Of a stretch of DNA of 64,000 nt, positions 48,612 to 61,972 are shown in pieces. The stretch spans positions 1 to 64,000 of the forward strand of contig JAQWNF010000018.1 of the NCBI GenBank assembly GCA_029246415.1. The letters run 5' to 3'. This DNA comes from Glaciecola sp. Lineage in GTDB: Bacteria; Pseudomonadota; Gammaproteobacteria; Enterobacterales; Alteromonadaceae. The translations under genes were made by a program, and so were the position numbers. The notes beneath the pieces were generated by a model, which made no database searches, was not told where the DNA came from, and was given only the letters and a program-made list of their open reading frames with translations. Position 1 is the first letter of the stretch, and every line of letters starts with the position of its first letter.

Positions 48612-49958
48612 TTACATGGTAACGAATTCTTCACCACTAGTTGGATGAATAGCGACGCAAGCATCAAAATCAGCCTTGGTTGCGCCCATTTTAATAGCGA
48701 CCCCAAAGCCTTGCAGGATTTCATCCATACCATGACCAATGCCATGTAATCCAACAACTTTCTCATTCTCACCAGCACAAATTAACTTCATGGTGGTGAC
48801 TTGGCGATGACGTGTTACAGCTGTGTACATAGCCCCAAAGCTTGAATTATAAATCGTCACGTTTTCTTTACCATATTGCGCCAGTGCTTCGGCTTCAGTT
48901 AAGCCAAGCGTACCAATCGGGGGATGGGAAAATACAACCGTGGGGATCAAGGTATAATCCATTTTGGCGTTGGTCTTGCCATTAAACAAGCGCTCGGATA
49001 ATAAACGACCCGCTTTTACCGCAACAGGGGTTAAATCAATTTTACCAATGTTATCACCAAGGGCATAGATACCCTTTGCGGTGGTATTTTGAAATTCATC
49101 CACGACAATATAACCGCGATCATCCAAAGTAACATCAGTGTGCTCTAAACCTATGTTTTGGTTGGCTGGCGCACGGCCGATTGCCCAAATTAAAGCATCT
49201 GTAGCGATACTTTCACCTGTGTCTAGGGTGACGACTAGGCTATCATCTTCTTGCTTCACGACATTGACGACATTAGCGTGGTTAATTAATTTAGGCCCTT
49301 CTTCAGCCATGATCTCAACTAATGTGTTAGAGATTGTATCGTCAAAATTACGCAGAGGTTTTTCTTTGCGCACGACTAGGCTCGTCTCTGTGCCTAATGA
49401 GTGCAAAACACCAGCTAATTCAACACCAATGTATCCTGCACCAATCACGACTGCACGCTGTGGCTGTTCTAACAAATCAAAGAAACCGTCTGAAGTGATC
49501 CCATATGTTGCACCGGGAATATCCGGTATAATCGGATAACCACCTGTAGCAATACTGATATGAGGTGCGCTATATAATTCACCGTTAACTTCAATCGTGT
49601 TTTTATCAGTAAATTTAGCAAAGCCATTGATAACTGTTATGCCACTATTACCTAACACGCGATCATAAGATTGGTGGATGCGTTCGATGTAAGCTTCACG
49701 CGAGGCAATCAGCGTTCCCCAACTGAAATTATTTACTTTGACGTCAAATCCATAATCAGGTGCGTAACGATGAATGGCTTCAGCGACTTGAGCACCGAAC
49801 CACATTGCTTTTTTGGGGACACAGCCGACATTGACGCAGGTGCCGCCGATGGCTTTGGCTTCGATGAGTGCGACACGTTTGCCGTGTTTAGCTGCGCGGT
49901 TGGCTGAAGCAATGCCACCACTGCCTCCACCGATACAAATATAATCGAAATTTTGCAT
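48612..49958 (-). CDS. gor: Glutathione-disulfide reductase
   Basis: A flavoprotein that regenerates glutathione with NADPH. The 448-aa sequence opens with the FAD loop [14 protein letters not shown]. The redox pair C41/C46 is in [13 protein letters not shown], the NADPH loop [11 protein letters not shown] carries the downstream RKEKPLR (Arg for NADP preference), and the C-terminal [11 protein letters not shown] has the active-site His-Glu. It fits with the glutathione-dependent formaldehyde pathway earlier in the window. Adjacent and divergent to prlC. Confidence 0.95.
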   Translation of the reverse strand: MQNFDYICIGGGSGGIASANRAAKHGKRVALIEAKAIGGTCVNVGCVPKKAMWFGAQVAEAIHRYAPDYGFDVKVNNFSWGTLIASREAYIERIHQSYDRVLGNSGITVINGFAKFTDKNTIEVNGELYSAPHISIATGGYPIIPDIPGATYGITSDGFFDLLEQPQRAVVIGAGYIGVELAGVLHSLGTETSLVVRKEKPLRNFDDTISNTLVEIMAEEGPKLINHANVVNVVKQEDDSLVVTLDTGESIATDALIWAIGRAPANQNIGLEHTDVTLDDRGYIVVDEFQNTTAKGIYALGDNIGKIDLTPVAVKAGRLLSERLFNGKTNAKMDYTLIPTVVFSHPPIGTLGLTEAEALAQYGKENVTIYNSSFGAMYTAVTRHRQVTTMKLICAGENEKVVGLHGIGHGMDEILQGFGVAIKMGATKADFDACVAIHPTSGEEFVTM

Positions 49959-50190
49959 ATCAATCCTTTAGGAAAATCAAAAGTAGAATACTGGTAAGAT
50001 AAAAATTTTGTCTAGTGTGGCGTAATTTGCTTAAAGATCCAATACCTGAATGCATAACTTATCGGATGTCGACGGGTAATGCTTATTGTAATTTTTGGTA
50101 TTTTATATATATATATTGATAGCTAGGATTGTTTTTTGTCGATACAACCATAAATACAATTAATAGATTTATTACATTCAGGGAATATTT

Positions 50191-52260
50191 ATGTCAGCAC
50201 ATAGCGGCACTTCAGCAGCGTCACATGCATGGTTTACTCAGGATGGGTTACCACATTTTTCAGCCATTCAAGCACAGGATATCGTACCGACGATCACCGA
50301 TGCAATTGCGCAGTGTAAATCCGTTATCGAAACTGTGGTTGCGGCACAAGATGCCTCCTATGCCGCGGTGTATTTAACGATTGATGAAGTGGATACAAGA
50401 CTGAGTAACTTATGGTCGCCGGTATCGCATATGAACTCAGTGCTAAGTAATGATGAATGGCGCGAGGCGCATGATGCGTGTTTACCATTACTGTCAGAAT
50501 ACGGCACTTGGGTAGGACAGCACGAAGGCTTATATCAATTATACAAAACCCTACACGAGTCAGCTGAGTTTGCGACATTAGATACTGCGCAACAAAAAAT
50601 GATCACCAACACATTACGTGATTTCACTTTATCAGGTATTGCCTTAGACACCGATAAAAAAGCACAATACGGCAAAATTAAAGCCCGCATGTCTGAGCTA
50701 TCCTCGACGTTTTCTAATCAAGTGTTAGATGCAACGATGGCCTTTCAAAAACACGTCACTGACGAAACTTTACTCGCAGGATTACCAGAGTCTGCCAAGG
50801 CTGCTGCGGCACAACTAGCACAGCAACACGATCTTGCTGGTTGGTTATTTACCTTGGATATTCCAAGTTATTTGCCGGTGATGACGTATGCAGACAATCG
50901 AGAATGGCGTGAAGAAATGTATCGCGCGTATGTTACTCGTGCATCGGAATTAGGTCCAAATGCAGGTGAGTTCGATAATACCCAAATTATCACTGATACA
51001 TTAGCCTTGCGGACTGGACTTGCCCATTTATTGGGTTTTGGCAATTATAGTGAGCGTTCTATTGCTACCAAAATGGCACAATCAACCGATCAAGTGATTG
51101 GCTTTTTACAAGATTTAGCACTGCAATCTAAACCGCAAGCGCAAGCCGATTTGAATGAAGTCAGTGCGTTTGCTGCTGATAATTATGGCCGTATGAATTT
51201 GCAAGCTTGGGATATTGGTTATTATTCTGAAAAACTAAAACAAGAAAAATACGCTATTAGCGATGAAGAATTACGTCCTTATTTTCCTGAAACACACGTG
51301 GTACCAGGATTATTTGAAGTAGTTTCACGCTTATATGGGGTCGTGATTACAGAGCGTCATGATGTTGATGTGTGGCATGCTGATGTGCGTTTCTTTGATA
51401 TTCATGATGAAGATAACGTCTATCGTGGCAGTTTTTACCTCGATTTGTATGCCCGCAGTAAAAAACGCGGTGGCGCATGGATGGATGAATGTCGGGTTAA
51501 ACGCCGCCAACAAGACGGGGTGTTACAGTATCCAGTCGCTTATTTGACCTGTAATTTTTCTGGTCCTGTGGATGGCAAGCCGGCGTGCTTTACCCATGAT
51601 GAAGTAGTGACTATGTTTCACGAGTTTGGTCACGGTATCCACCACATGTTGACGCAAATTGAAGTGTCAGCAGTATCAGGGATAAATGGCGTGGCGTGGG
51701 ATGCGGTTGAGTTACCGAGTCAGTTTTTAGAAAACTGGTGTTGGCAAGCTGAAGCATTGCAATTTATTTCAGGGCATGTCGATACAGGCGAGCCGTTACC
51801 CAAAGAGATGCTAGATAAAATGTTAGCAGCTAAAAACTTCCAATCAGCGATGCAGATGTTGCGTCAGTTGGAATTTAGTTTGTTTGATTTTACGTTACAT
51901 ATGCAAACTGAGCCGGTTGATGTTCAAGCATTTTTGGATGCAATCCGTAAAGACATTGCAGTCTTGACACCACCTGACTTTAATCGTTTCCAAAATAGTT
52001 TTGGACACATTTTTGCCGGTGGCTATGCAGCAGGGTATTACAGCTATAAGTGGGCCGAAGTGTTATCTGCCGATGCGTTTGCTTCTTTTGAGGAAGCGGG
52101 TATTTTTGATCAAGCAACTGGACGTAAATTTTTAACCAATATATTGCAAATGGGTGGCAGTAAAGAGCCAATGGAGCTGTTTGTCAATTTTAAAGGGCGG
52201 GAGCCATCAGTTGATGCGCTATTACGTCATAGCGGGATCAGTAGCGACGCTGCGGCGTAA
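50191..52260 (+). CDS. prlC: Oligopeptidase A (M3 family metallopeptidase)
   Basis: A cytosolic zinc endopeptidase that degrades signal-peptide remnants and short peptides. The 689-aa protein has the catalytic motif FHEFGHGIHHML (H477-E478...H481) and a downstream Glu in the NGVAWDAVELPSQFLENW block, which supplies the third zinc ligand. GYAAGYYSYKWAEVLSADAF is the conserved C-terminal substrate loop. The length is that of E. coli OpdA (680). Divergent from gor across 232 bp that includes a short TA run near 50105. Confidence 0.95.
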   Translation: MSAHSGTSAASHAWFTQDGLPHFSAIQAQDIVPTITDAIAQCKSVIETVVAAQDASYAAVYLTIDEVDTRLSNLWSPVSHMNSVLSNDEWREAHDACLPLLSEYGTWVGQHEGLYQLYKTLHESAEFATLDTAQQKMITNTLRDFTLSGIALDTDKKAQYGKIKARMSELSSTFSNQVLDATMAFQKHVTDETLLAGLPESAKAAAAQLAQQHDLAGWLFTLDIPSYLPVMTYADNREWREEMYRAYVTRASELGPNAGEFDNTQIITDTLALRTGLAHLLGFGNYSERSIATKMAQSTDQVIGFLQDLALQSKPQAQADLNEVSAFAADNYGRMNLQAWDIGYYSEKLKQEKYAISDEELRPYFPETHVVPGLFEVVSRLYGVVITERHDVDVWHADVRFFDIHDEDNVYRGSFYLDLYARSKKRGGAWMDECRVKRRQQDGVLQYPVAYLTCNFSGPVDGKPACFTHDEVVTMFHEFGHGIHHMLTQIEVSAVSGINGVAWDAVELPSQFLENWCWQAEALQFISGHVDTGEPLPKEMLDKMLAAKNFQSAMQMLRQLEFSLFDFTLHMQTEPVDVQAFLDAIRKDIAVLTPPDFNRFQNSFGHIFAGGYAAGYYSYKWAEVLSADAFASFEEAGIFDQATGRKFLTNILQMGGSKEPMELFVNFKGREPSVDALLRHSGISSDAAA

Positions 52261-52287
52261 AGTCAATGCGTTCAGTTCATACCTAAT

Positions 52288-52312
52288 ACGGGATGGTGTT
52301 ATGCCATCCCTG
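52288..52312. terminator. Hairpin between convergent prlC and the glycosylase gene
   Basis: A perfect 7-bp GC-rich stem GGGATGG/CCATCCC with a 7-nt loop (52290-52310), 29 nt after prlC. It overlaps the last codons of the minus-strand gene. No T-run, so its role as a terminator is uncertain. Confidence 0.4.
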
Positions 52313-52988
52313 CAACATTATCGCCAGTGGCATAAGCAATGGTTTGACTTATCTCTTGTAAGCTCAAACCTGATTCAGTCTGCCACTGGTTAAATGTATC
52401 TTGGATTGTTGTGAGACTGCGCTTACTGTTCAGCCCACCATCAATCAGTTTGTGCGCCCTAAAATACGCTTCAATATCTCTCGACAAAATAAATGTGTCT
52501 TTGCCGATGGCACGTAGAGCGTAAGGGCCGGTATTGCCGCCTAAGCGCGAACCATGTTGTTTGAGATAAGCCCATAGCCCTATGGTGTCTTCGGCTGGCC
52601 AATCAGCTAACCATTGTCCGACAGAGCCGTGCGCTTGGATAATATCATCGAGCATAAAGGCATTGTCTCTGATAGTGCGGACTTTGTTTAAGTTGCGGAT
52701 GATTTTAGGGTCGGTTGCTTTTTTCTCCAACATATCATCGGGCATCATCATCAGTTTCTGAATATCAAATCCCCAAAAGACCTCTTCAAAATCAGGCCAT
52801 TTGTTTCTGACAACACGCCATACAAAGCCTGATTGAAACACCTTTTTGGACATTTCAGATAACACTTCAGAGGATGTAGTGGCGATGAGTTCAGAGTGGG
52901 TTTTAGGTTGGGATAGGAGGTGTTGGAGCATCGCTTCACTGCCTTTGCGTTGTGCCGCTCGGCGATAAATTGTGTGAAACTTTTCCAT
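52299..52988 (-). CDS. DNA-3-methyladenine glycosylase I family protein
   Basis: A 229-aa HhH-GPD-type glycosylase resembling Tag. The segments MSKKVFQSGFVWRVVRNKWPDFEEVFWGFD, NLNKVRTIRDNAFMLDDII and GGNTGPYALRAIGKDTFILSRDIEAYFRA follow the Tag pattern (MSLCVFQAGLSWITVLKKR, RRNRLKINAVI in E. coli). It would excise 3-methyladenine from alkylated DNA. It is longer at the N-terminus than the 187-aa E. coli enzyme and lacks the zinc Cys/His residues I would expect at the Tag ends. It may be a divergent paralogue. Confidence 0.75.
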   Translation of the reverse strand: MEKFHTIYRRAAQRKGSEAMLQHLLSQPKTHSELIATTSSEVLSEMSKKVFQSGFVWRVVRNKWPDFEEVFWGFDIQKLMMMPDDMLEKKATDPKIIRNLNKVRTIRDNAFMLDDIIQAHGSVGQWLADWPAEDTIGLWAYLKQHGSRLGGNTGPYALRAIGKDTFILSRDIEAYFRAHKLIDGGLNSKRSLTTIQDTFNQWQTESGLSLQEISQTIAYATGDNVAGMA

Positions 52989-53213
52989 TTGAACCTCGAT
53001 ATCATTGTTATTATTAAGCGTATATGCCCATTGTAATAGAGATGATACAGAGATTCAGATCATTTTATGCTTTATTAATATCTTTATTTTAAAGGGTGAT
53101 TTGTGTAAGATTTAATGCAGTGAATACCGCATGATTAATGCCTTAACACGAATACTCAATGACACTTGTGCTGCAAGTGCTTTCGTCAGCTTTATCTTCT
53201 AAGGAACGCCAAA

Positions 53214-53984
53214 ATGGCAGAGAATCAGTCAGCTAATCAGTCAACGAATCAGACGCATTTTGGTTTTAAACAAGTCGACGAAGATCAAAAAGAATCACTC
53301 GTCGCAGAAGTGTTTCATTCTGTTGCAGCAAAATACGATGTAATGAATGATGTGATGTCACTGGGGATCCATCGTATTTGGAAGCGTTATACGATTGATT
53401 GCTCTGGCGCACGTAAAGGTCATCAGATCCTTGACTTAGCTGGTGGAACAGGCGACTTAACGGCTAAATTTTCGCGGATAGTGGGGCCTGAGGGTTCTGT
53501 TACTTTATCAGATATTAATCCTTCGATGTTAGAAGTAGGCAAAGATAAACTACGCGATATGGGCTTGGTTGACAATATTAAGTATGTCGAAGCTAATGCT
53601 GAAGATTTACCTTTCCCAGATAATTCTTTTGATATTGTTACGATGGCATTTGGTTTGCGTAACGTAACACATAAAGAAAACGCCTTAGCATCCATTTACC
53701 GTGTCCTTAAGCCCGGTGGTCGTTTGTTAGTGCTTGAGTTTTCAAAGCCTACCTCTCCAGCATTAGAGAAGATCTACGACACCTACTCATTTCATTTATT
53801 ACCAAAAATGGGTAAATTGGTAGCAGATGATGAAGATTCATATCGCTATTTAGCCGAGTCTATTCGCATGCATCCAGACCAAGATACGTTAGAAGAAATG
53901 ATGCAAGTAGCGGGTTTTGAAGGCACGTCATACACCAATTTAACTGGCGGTATTGTCGCGTTACACCGTGGATTCAAATATTAA
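53214..53984 (+). CDS. ubiE: Ubiquinone/menaquinone C-methyltransferase
   Basis: Methylates the ring carbon in both ubiquinone and menaquinone synthesis. SAM motifs are [15 protein letters not shown] and [24 protein letters not shown] and [16 protein letters not shown] are the UbiE signatures. I start at ATG 53214, 8 nt after AAGGA; the longer frame from 53166 adds unrelated residues. A short NQS repeat ([12 protein letters not shown]), made of near-identical 12-bp units, lies at the N-terminus. The stop overlaps the ubiJ start (TAATG). Confidence 0.96.
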   Translation: MAENQSANQSTNQTHFGFKQVDEDQKESLVAEVFHSVAAKYDVMNDVMSLGIHRIWKRYTIDCSGARKGHQILDLAGGTGDLTAKFSRIVGPEGSVTLSDINPSMLEVGKDKLRDMGLVDNIKYVEANAEDLPFPDNSFDIVTMAFGLRNVTHKENALASIYRVLKPGGRLLVLEFSKPTSPALEKIYDTYSFHLLPKMGKLVADDEDSYRYLAESIRMHPDQDTLEEMMQVAGFEGTSYTNLTGGIVALHRGFKY

Positions 53985-54649
53985 TGCCGTTTAAACAATT
54001 CATATCGGGTATAGCAGAGTTTGGTGCTAACGAAGTCTTGCAGTTAGATGACGAGCATCAAACCTATTTACAGCCTTTATCGGGTAAATCGTTAGCGTTG
54101 ACATTGCTTCCTATTGAACAAACCATTCAGTTGCAATTTACTGATTCGCGTATCGATATTATATTGCCGACTGAATCCGACAGAGGCCTTAATAGTGATA
54201 CAGATCTTGATAATGATCTGAAAAGTGATTGTCATCTGACTATTCAACTCTCAGCGATAGCGCAATTACGCGACAGCAATCAACTTACCACGCTAATCAA
54301 ACAAGATAAATTAGATATCAAAGGCGACTTGAGTGTTGCTCAACATTTAAGTGCTCTGGTTAATGGCTTAGATTTAGATCTGACTGAAATACTCACCAAT
54401 AAAATCGGTGATGTACCAGCACATACCATTATGGGCACGGCATCCTCAGTGATTAATTACGCCAAATATGTCAAACAACATTTAGATATAACCTTAGGCG
54501 AAGCCCTCATTGAAGAAAAACAACTTGTTGCTTCACCGTTGGCATTAGCTAATTTTAGCGATGAAGTAACAGACACGCGTTATTGGTGTGACCGACTAGC
54601 GGCGCGCTTAGCGATTTTAGAAAAGCAACAACTTGCAGGTGATAAATAA
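53984..54649 (+). CDS. ubiJ: Ubiquinone biosynthesis accessory factor UbiJ
   Basis: An SCP2-domain lipid-binding protein that organises the ubiquinone biosynthetic complex with UbiK. Of 221 aa, the SCP2-like part is about residues 20-130 ([40 protein letters not shown]). A C-terminal helix follows ([19 protein letters not shown]). A short Asp-rich insert lies near residues 66-82. Position between ubiE and ubiB with 1-nt overlap upstream and 1-nt gap downstream confirms the assignment. Confidence 0.93.
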   Translation: MPFKQFISGIAEFGANEVLQLDDEHQTYLQPLSGKSLALTLLPIEQTIQLQFTDSRIDIILPTESDRGLNSDTDLDNDLKSDCHLTIQLSAIAQLRDSNQLTTLIKQDKLDIKGDLSVAQHLSALVNGLDLDLTEILTNKIGDVPAHTIMGTASSVINYAKYVKQHLDITLGEALIEEKQLVASPLALANFSDEVTDTRYWCDRLAARLAILEKQQLAGDK

Positions 54650-54650
54650 C

Positions 54651-56288
54651 ATGGCGTCAAAACGGTTTTATCAGATTGCAAAAGTGGTACTGCAGTTCGG
54701 TCTGGATGATTTAATTCCAAGTCATTTGATCCCTTGGTATGCTAAAGCTGGTCGCTATTCGTTGTTTTGGTTGCGTAACCGACATAAGGATAAAACCCGC
54801 GGACAACGAGCACGTTTGGCGCTAGAAACGCTTGGACCTGTGTTTATAAAATTTGGTCAAATGTTATCGACTCGTCGAGATTTGATCCCTGCCGATATCG
54901 CAGATGAACTCGCAATATTACAAGACCATGTGATCCCTTTCGATGGCAAAATCGCAGAGGCAACCATACTCAAGTCATTAAATATTGATACCATTGACGA
55001 GATTTTCGCTGATTTTGATACTGTTCCATTAGCTTCAGCTTCCATTGCCCAAGTGCATACCGCGAGATTAAAAGAATCCGGGGATGAGGTGGTCGTCAAA
55101 GTCATTCGTCCTGGGATTGAGCCTATCATCGAATCAGATGTCGAGTTACTGCGCAGTATCGCCACGGTCATACAAAAATGGTTGCCAGATGGGAAACGTA
55201 TGCGCCCTGTTGAGGTGGTTGAAGAATATCAAAAAACTATTTTTGATGAGCTGGATCTAGTGCGCGAGTCGACTAACGGTACAGCGATAAAGCATAATTT
55301 TAGTGATTCAAAAGCCTTATATGTACCGCACTTTTATACTGATTATTGCACCCGCGATGTGATTGTCATTGAGCGGATTTATGGTATTCCTGTATCGGAT
55401 AAAGCGGCCTTGTTAGCTCAAGGTACGGATATGAAAAAGCTCGCCGAACGCGGTGTAGAAGTGTTTTTCACTCAAGTGTTTCGCGATAGTTTGTTTCATG
55501 CTGATATGCATCCTGGCAATATATTCGTCAGTAGGGAACGACCTGATGACCCTTATTATATAGGCATTGATTACGGTATCGTGGGCACGCTAAATGCACA
55601 AGATAAGCATTACCTCGCGGCTAATTTTATCGCATTCTTTAATCGTGATTATCGAAAAGTTGCCGAACTACATGTTGATTCTGGATGGGTACCAATGGAT
55701 ACCAATGTCGATGATTTAGAAATGGCAATCCGTTTGGTCTGTGATCCGATTTTTCAAAAGCCGTTGGATGAAATTTCTTTTGGCCACGTACTGTTACAGC
55801 TGTTTAATACGGCAAGACGTTTTAATATGGTGGTGCAACCACAACTCGTGCTGCTGCAAAAAACCTTATTATATGTCGAAGGGTTAGGTCGTCACTTATA
55901 TCCACAATTAGATTTGTGGTCGACTGCTAAACCCTTCTTAGAGAATTGGATGAACGAACAAATCGGCTTTAAAGCGTTTTATACCAAAGTAAAAAATAAC
56001 GCGCCTTTTTGGGCAGAAAAGCTACCAGACATGCCGGATTTGATATTTAATACACTCAGTCAGCTTAAAACCTTACCCGAGTTACAACAAAAACAATTTG
56101 CTGAACTAAAAGCGCAGCAGTTAGCAAATCAAAAATCAACATTGTACGGTATGATTGGGTCTACCTGTTTTGTGATAGGGGTGTTGTTAGCATTTAATGC
56201 AATGCCAATTTATTATGATTTGGCCGCATTTGGCGTGGGCGGGATCTTTTGGTTTAAAGCGTTATCAAAACTCATTCAAAAAGACTAA
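54651..56288 (+). CDS. ubiB: Ubiquinone biosynthesis atypical kinase/ATPase UbiB
   Basis: An ADCK/COQ8-type protein-kinase-like ATPase needed for ubiquinone synthesis. The family-specific KxGQ motif reads [16 protein letters not shown] and the Ala-rich loop [11 protein letters not shown]. The VKVIRPGI lysine, the [11 protein letters not shown] catalytic block and IDYGIVG metal block follow. Two C-terminal membrane spans occupy about residues 498-540. ATG 54651 gives 545 aa, matching E. coli (546); an in-frame TTG upstream overlapping ubiJ is rejected. The last gene of ubiEJB, it ends 4 nt into the convergent gene. Confidence 0.95.
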   Translation: MASKRFYQIAKVVLQFGLDDLIPSHLIPWYAKAGRYSLFWLRNRHKDKTRGQRARLALETLGPVFIKFGQMLSTRRDLIPADIADELAILQDHVIPFDGKIAEATILKSLNIDTIDEIFADFDTVPLASASIAQVHTARLKESGDEVVVKVIRPGIEPIIESDVELLRSIATVIQKWLPDGKRMRPVEVVEEYQKTIFDELDLVRESTNGTAIKHNFSDSKALYVPHFYTDYCTRDVIVIERIYGIPVSDKAALLAQGTDMKKLAERGVEVFFTQVFRDSLFHADMHPGNIFVSRERPDDPYYIGIDYGIVGTLNAQDKHYLAANFIAFFNRDYRKVAELHVDSGWVPMDTNVDDLEMAIRLVCDPIFQKPLDEISFGHVLLQLFNTARRFNMVVQPQLVLLQKTLLYVEGLGRHLYPQLDLWSTAKPFLENWMNEQIGFKAFYTKVKNNAPFWAEKLPDMPDLIFNTLSQLKTLPELQQKQFAELKAQQLANQKSTLYGMIGSTCFVIGVLLAFNAMPIYYDLAAFGVGGIFWFKALSKLIQKD

Positions 56289-57244
56289 AACTGATACATG
56301 TGGCCTTTGCCGTAAAAGGCCTCAAACCTAAGTGCCAAACCATAAGACGGTTCAAAGTCTTCTTTATCGAGCCATAATACAAATGGTTCTACCTCAAAAA
56401 ATAACCATTTACGCAAAGGATTACTTCTTAGTTTTGCACTAAGGTAGACCTGTTCGGTGTGATTATTGGGAACGGTTAACCCTTGCATATAAAAGGTATA
56501 TACCAATGTTGATTGTAAATCCAAGCGATAATAGCGTTGCGCTTCGATATGCCATTTAAACTCATTGCGTTTGTCAGAGTAATACCAGCGGTGATTAAAC
56601 TTATCGAGTTTTTGCCCATCATGTTCAAACAATATTGACGCACCTATCTCAGCGCCAAGATGATCCCTGTTATAGTAATGCAGTTGGGCGTCATAGAGTA
56701 AATTGGTCTTATTATCAATAATATACAAATCTCGATAAGTGGCTCTGGCAAAGACTTGATCGCGTCGCCCTAAACCGACACGATAAGTCACATTATCAAA
56801 TCGTGGACTGTAAAAGCGTAATGCTAGCGTAGTGGACTGTTGGCGGTTTTCGATTTCACGACTGGCTTTAACAGTATTATCTTGGGTGCTGTCATCATCG
56901 TCACTCAATAATAAATCGACTTTATTGGTTAAGGACGGCAATGCAAATTTGATTTTGAAACGGGTATCAAATTCGCCAAAGTCACGACTACGAGGCTCCC
57001 AGCCGAGACGGATTTTACCGGAAGCACCTGCTTTACTTAATTGAGTTGGTGCATCAATAAACCATTGATCAATCGCTTGGGCTTGAAGATTAAAAGTATT
57101 GGTAATATTTTGCTGCCAACGATCTACCCAAATTTGTTCAGAGGTAATCGAATTATCTTTTGCGGTAGGTTTAGCATTTACTAAAGCCGCTGTCGCTGAC
57201 CAGAGTATGAGGGTGCAAATAATGCTATTTAAGAATTTTGTCAT
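56285..57244 (-). CDS. Predicted outer-membrane protein, unknown family
   Basis: A 319-aa protein with a signal peptide (about 1-24, after LVNA) and a mature part rich in amphipathic beta strands ([58 protein letters not shown]). It ends in GKGHMYQF, consistent with a beta-barrel terminus. A stretch [13 protein letters not shown] is a likely loop. I do not recognise the family. It converges on ubiB, overlapping its stop, and is divergent from tatA. Confidence 0.75.
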   Translation of the reverse strand: MTKFLNSIICTLILWSATAALVNAKPTAKDNSITSEQIWVDRWQQNITNTFNLQAQAIDQWFIDAPTQLSKAGASGKIRLGWEPRSRDFGEFDTRFKIKFALPSLTNKVDLLLSDDDDSTQDNTVKASREIENRQQSTTLALRFYSPRFDNVTYRVGLGRRDQVFARATYRDLYIIDNKTNLLYDAQLHYYNRDHLGAEIGASILFEHDGQKLDKFNHRWYYSDKRNEFKWHIEAQRYYRLDLQSTLVYTFYMQGLTVPNNHTEQVYLSAKLRSNPLRKWLFFEVEPFVLWLDKEDFEPSYGLALRFEAFYGKGHMYQF

Positions 57245-57315
57245 GCACTCACTTTAATTCAAGAATAAAACCGTCGATACATCATTTATCGCATGTAATC
57301 TAAAACGCTTTATCT

Positions 57316-57335
57316 TATACTTAGGATTAAGTATA
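57316..57335. promoter_or_regulatory. 8-bp dyad between the outer-membrane gene and tatA
   Basis: A perfect inverted repeat TATACTTA-GGAT-TAAGTATA in the 176-bp divergent region, 85 nt before tatA, followed by GAATTTTT. It has the look of an operator, or a short terminator on the plus strand. Which it is cannot be told from sequence. Confidence 0.35.
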
Positions 57336-57420
57336 GAATTTTTCAGGTTGATACACAATCAACTGCCTCTAAGTAATAATAGTAAGTATTAATTTTAAGT
57401 GATCAAAAAAGGAACCAATT

Positions 57421-57669
57421 ATGGGTGGCATTAGTATCTGGAGCTTGTTGTTAATAGCATTGATTGTAATTTTGTTATTTGGTACTGGTAAGCTAAAAAC
57501 CTTAGGTGCTGATTTAGGCGGCGCGATTAAAGGCTTTAAAAAAGCTGTCAACGATGACTCTGCCGCAGAGAAAAACACAACTGATGCGGATTTTTCTCCG
57601 GAGCAAATTAGCACTAAAGCTGATGAAAAAGTGAATAGTACTGTTTCTCAGGAAGTGAAAAAAGACTAA
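57421..57669 (+). CDS. tatA: Twin-arginine translocase subunit TatA
   Basis: Pore-forming subunit of the Tat exporter for folded proteins. It has an N-terminal span ([16 protein letters not shown]), the hinge [10 protein letters not shown], an amphipathic helix [13 protein letters not shown] and a polar tail. 82 aa, normal length. First gene of tatABC; ribosome site AAAAAGGA lies before the ATG. tatB begins 2 nt after the stop. Confidence 0.96.
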   Translation: MGGISIWSLLLIALIVILLFGTGKLKTLGADLGGAIKGFKKAVNDDSAAEKNTTDADFSPEQISTKADEKVNSTVSQEVKKD

Positions 57670-57671
57670 TC

Positions 57672-57974
57672 ATGTTTGATATTGGCTTCTGGGAATTACT
57701 GGTCATAGGTATTATGGCACTACTTATTTTGGGTCCTGAGCGACTACCAGGCGCCATTCGTAGTACCATGAAAGTGGTGCGCGGCGTAAAACAAACAGCC
57801 AATGGCTTCAAGACTGAAGTTGAAGAGCAACTGCGGATCCATGAGTTGCATGAAAATCTTAAAAAAGCAGAGCAACAAGGGCTTAATGAATTAGATCCTA
57901 CTTTGCAAAAGAGTGTCGATGAACTTAAAGCCGCCGCCGCGTCGGTGCAACAACCCTACAAAAAAGATAATTAA
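57672..57974 (+). CDS. tatB: Twin-arginine translocase subunit TatB
   Basis: The receptor-complex subunit that binds twin-arginine signal peptides with TatC. Of 100 aa: span FWELLVIGIMALLILGPERLPG, with the conserved Glu and the GPERLP hinge that separate TatB from TatA, then an amphipathic helix. At 100 aa it is shorter at the C-terminus than E. coli TatB (171). tatC follows after 3 nt. Confidence 0.95.
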   Translation: MFDIGFWELLVIGIMALLILGPERLPGAIRSTMKVVRGVKQTANGFKTEVEEQLRIHELHENLKKAEQQGLNELDPTLQKSVDELKAAAASVQQPYKKDN

Positions 57975-57977
57975 TAT

Positions 57978-58706
57978 ATGACCACTCAACAAGGGTTGAT
58001 TTCTCATCTGATAGAGTTACGCAGTAGAATATTGAAGATGCTAGTAAGTGTATTATTGATTTTCGTGGTGCTATCTCCTTTTGCCCAAGATATTTATCAC
58101 ATTTTGGCACAACCACTTTTGAATGCATTGCCCGACGGGGCAAGTATGATAGCGACAGATGTTGCATCGCCTTTTTTAGCGCCGTTCAAACTCACGCTCG
58201 TCGTCGCATTTTTCATTGCCATCCCATATATCTTGTATCATGTGTGGGGATTTATTGCTCCAGCATTGTACCGCAATGAAAAAAAACTCATCGCGCCGTT
58301 ATTATTCTCTAGCTCCTTACTGTTTTATGCCGGTATGGCTTTCGCGTATTTTGTATTATTTCCTGTTGCGTTTGCATTCCTCACTAGTTTTGCACCAGAG
58401 GGTGTCGTTGTCAGTACTGATATCAGCAGTTATTTGAGTTTTGTATTAACAATTTTCTTCGCTTTTGGCATTGCCTTTGAGATCCCCATTGCCATTATTT
58501 TATTATGTTGGACGGGCGTGACCACACCACAAAACTTACGACAAAAACGTCCATACGTTATCGTAGGTGCATTTGTTGTGGGGATGTTATTGACGCCTCC
58601 GGATGTCATTTCTCAGGTATTACTCGCGATCCCCATGTGGATTTTATTTGAAATAGGGGTCATTATTGGTAGTATTTATGCCAAACCAGCACCAGTAACT
58701 AATTAA
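57978..58706 (+). CDS. tatC: Twin-arginine translocase subunit TatC
   Basis: The six-span core receptor of Tat (242 aa). Conserved features are [16 protein letters not shown] at the N-terminus (signal peptide-binding Glu region), the [13 protein letters not shown] loop and [35 protein letters not shown] and [21 protein letters not shown] follow. Third gene of tatABC, transcribed toward a periplasmic gene and hemB. Confidence 0.96.
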   Translation: MTTQQGLISHLIELRSRILKMLVSVLLIFVVLSPFAQDIYHILAQPLLNALPDGASMIATDVASPFLAPFKLTLVVAFFIAIPYILYHVWGFIAPALYRNEKKLIAPLLFSSSLLFYAGMAFAYFVLFPVAFAFLTSFAPEGVVVSTDISSYLSFVLTIFFAFGIAFEIPIAIILLCWTGVTTPQNLRQKRPYVIVGAFVVGMLLTPPDVISQVLLAIPMWILFEIGVIIGSIYAKPAPVTN

Positions 58707-58723
58707 TTTAAGAGTAGTTAAAG

Positions 58724-59323
58724 ATGATGAATTCTCGCAACACACCTTTATTTAGCCTTAGCATGTTGACTCGTGTTCTCGGTGTTATTGGATTATTAGC
58801 CATGACAAGTTATGCCCATGCTACTGATACTTCAATCAAGCAAGCATTAAGTAAATGTGCCCAACAAACCAATAGCTTGCAACGTTTGGTATGTTACGAC
58901 CGCATCAGTGCGCAATTAAACGATTATCGAGACGAGACGTCCATATCTGTTGTGGCACCACCATCCACTACTACGCCAGTAGCGCCTATGCCAGTGAAGT
59001 CTATGCCTGTAAAGCCGATGCCGGTAATGTCTAGTCCAGTAGAGCAGAGTAAGCCAGCGCAAGCGAAGGATGATGTAAGCTTTGGGAAAGTAGTCAAAAC
59101 AGACGATGCAATGATATCGACAATAGCTTCAGTGAAAACGGGTCGTAATAATTTGATGACAATTACGTTAAACAATGGCCAAGTGTGGCAGCAAACCAAA
59201 TCTGAAGATCGTGCTCGTTTTACTGAACAACAATCTGTGACCATTGAAAAAGGTTTTTTTGGTTCGTTTTATTTGTCAGCTGAAGGCAGTAATCGTCGTA
59301 TTGCGGTAAAGCGCGTTAAGTAA
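58724..59323 (+). CDS. Predicted periplasmic protein with MPVKP repeats
   Basis: A 199-aa protein with a signal peptide (about 1-33, after SYAHA). It has a CAQQTNSLQRLVCYDRIS motif (two Cys, probably a disulfide) like the N-terminus of VasI-type proteins. A Pro/Met-rich linker follows, and then a C-terminal globular part (NGQVWQQTKSEDRARF...GFFGSFYLSAEGSNRRIAVKRV). It sits between tatC and hemB and starts 17 nt after tatC, so it is probably co-transcribed. No twin-arginine signal is present. Function unknown. Confidence 0.75.
   Translation: MMNSRNTPLFSLSMLTRVLGVIGLLAMTSYAHATDTSIKQALSKCAQQTNSLQRLVCYDRISAQLNDYRDETSISVVAPPSTTTPVAPMPVKSMPVKPMPVMSSPVEQSKPAQAKDDVSFGKVVKTDDAMISTIASVKTGRNNLMTITLNNGQVWQQTKSEDRARFTEQQSVTIEKGFFGSFYLSAEGSNRRIAVKRVK
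58988..59047 (+). repeat. 15-bp coding repeat (MPVKP) in the tatC-hemB gene
   Basis: Four 15-bp units encode MPVKS, MPVKP, MPVMS and SPVEQ. Proline codons differ between units (CCA, CCT, CCG, CCA), so the array is old and under coding constraint. It forms a flexible Pro-rich linker between two domains. Confidence 0.7.

Positions 59324-61972
<2,649 letters not shown>

Noticed and set aside
50105-50122. TA repeat upstream of prlC as a regulatory element
   Set aside because: A short AT dinucleotide run in an AT-rich gap; nothing specific supports a role.
53166-53213. Longer ubiE frame starting at 53166
   Set aside because: Cys-rich extra residues unlike UbiE, and a good ribosome site lies before ATG 53214.
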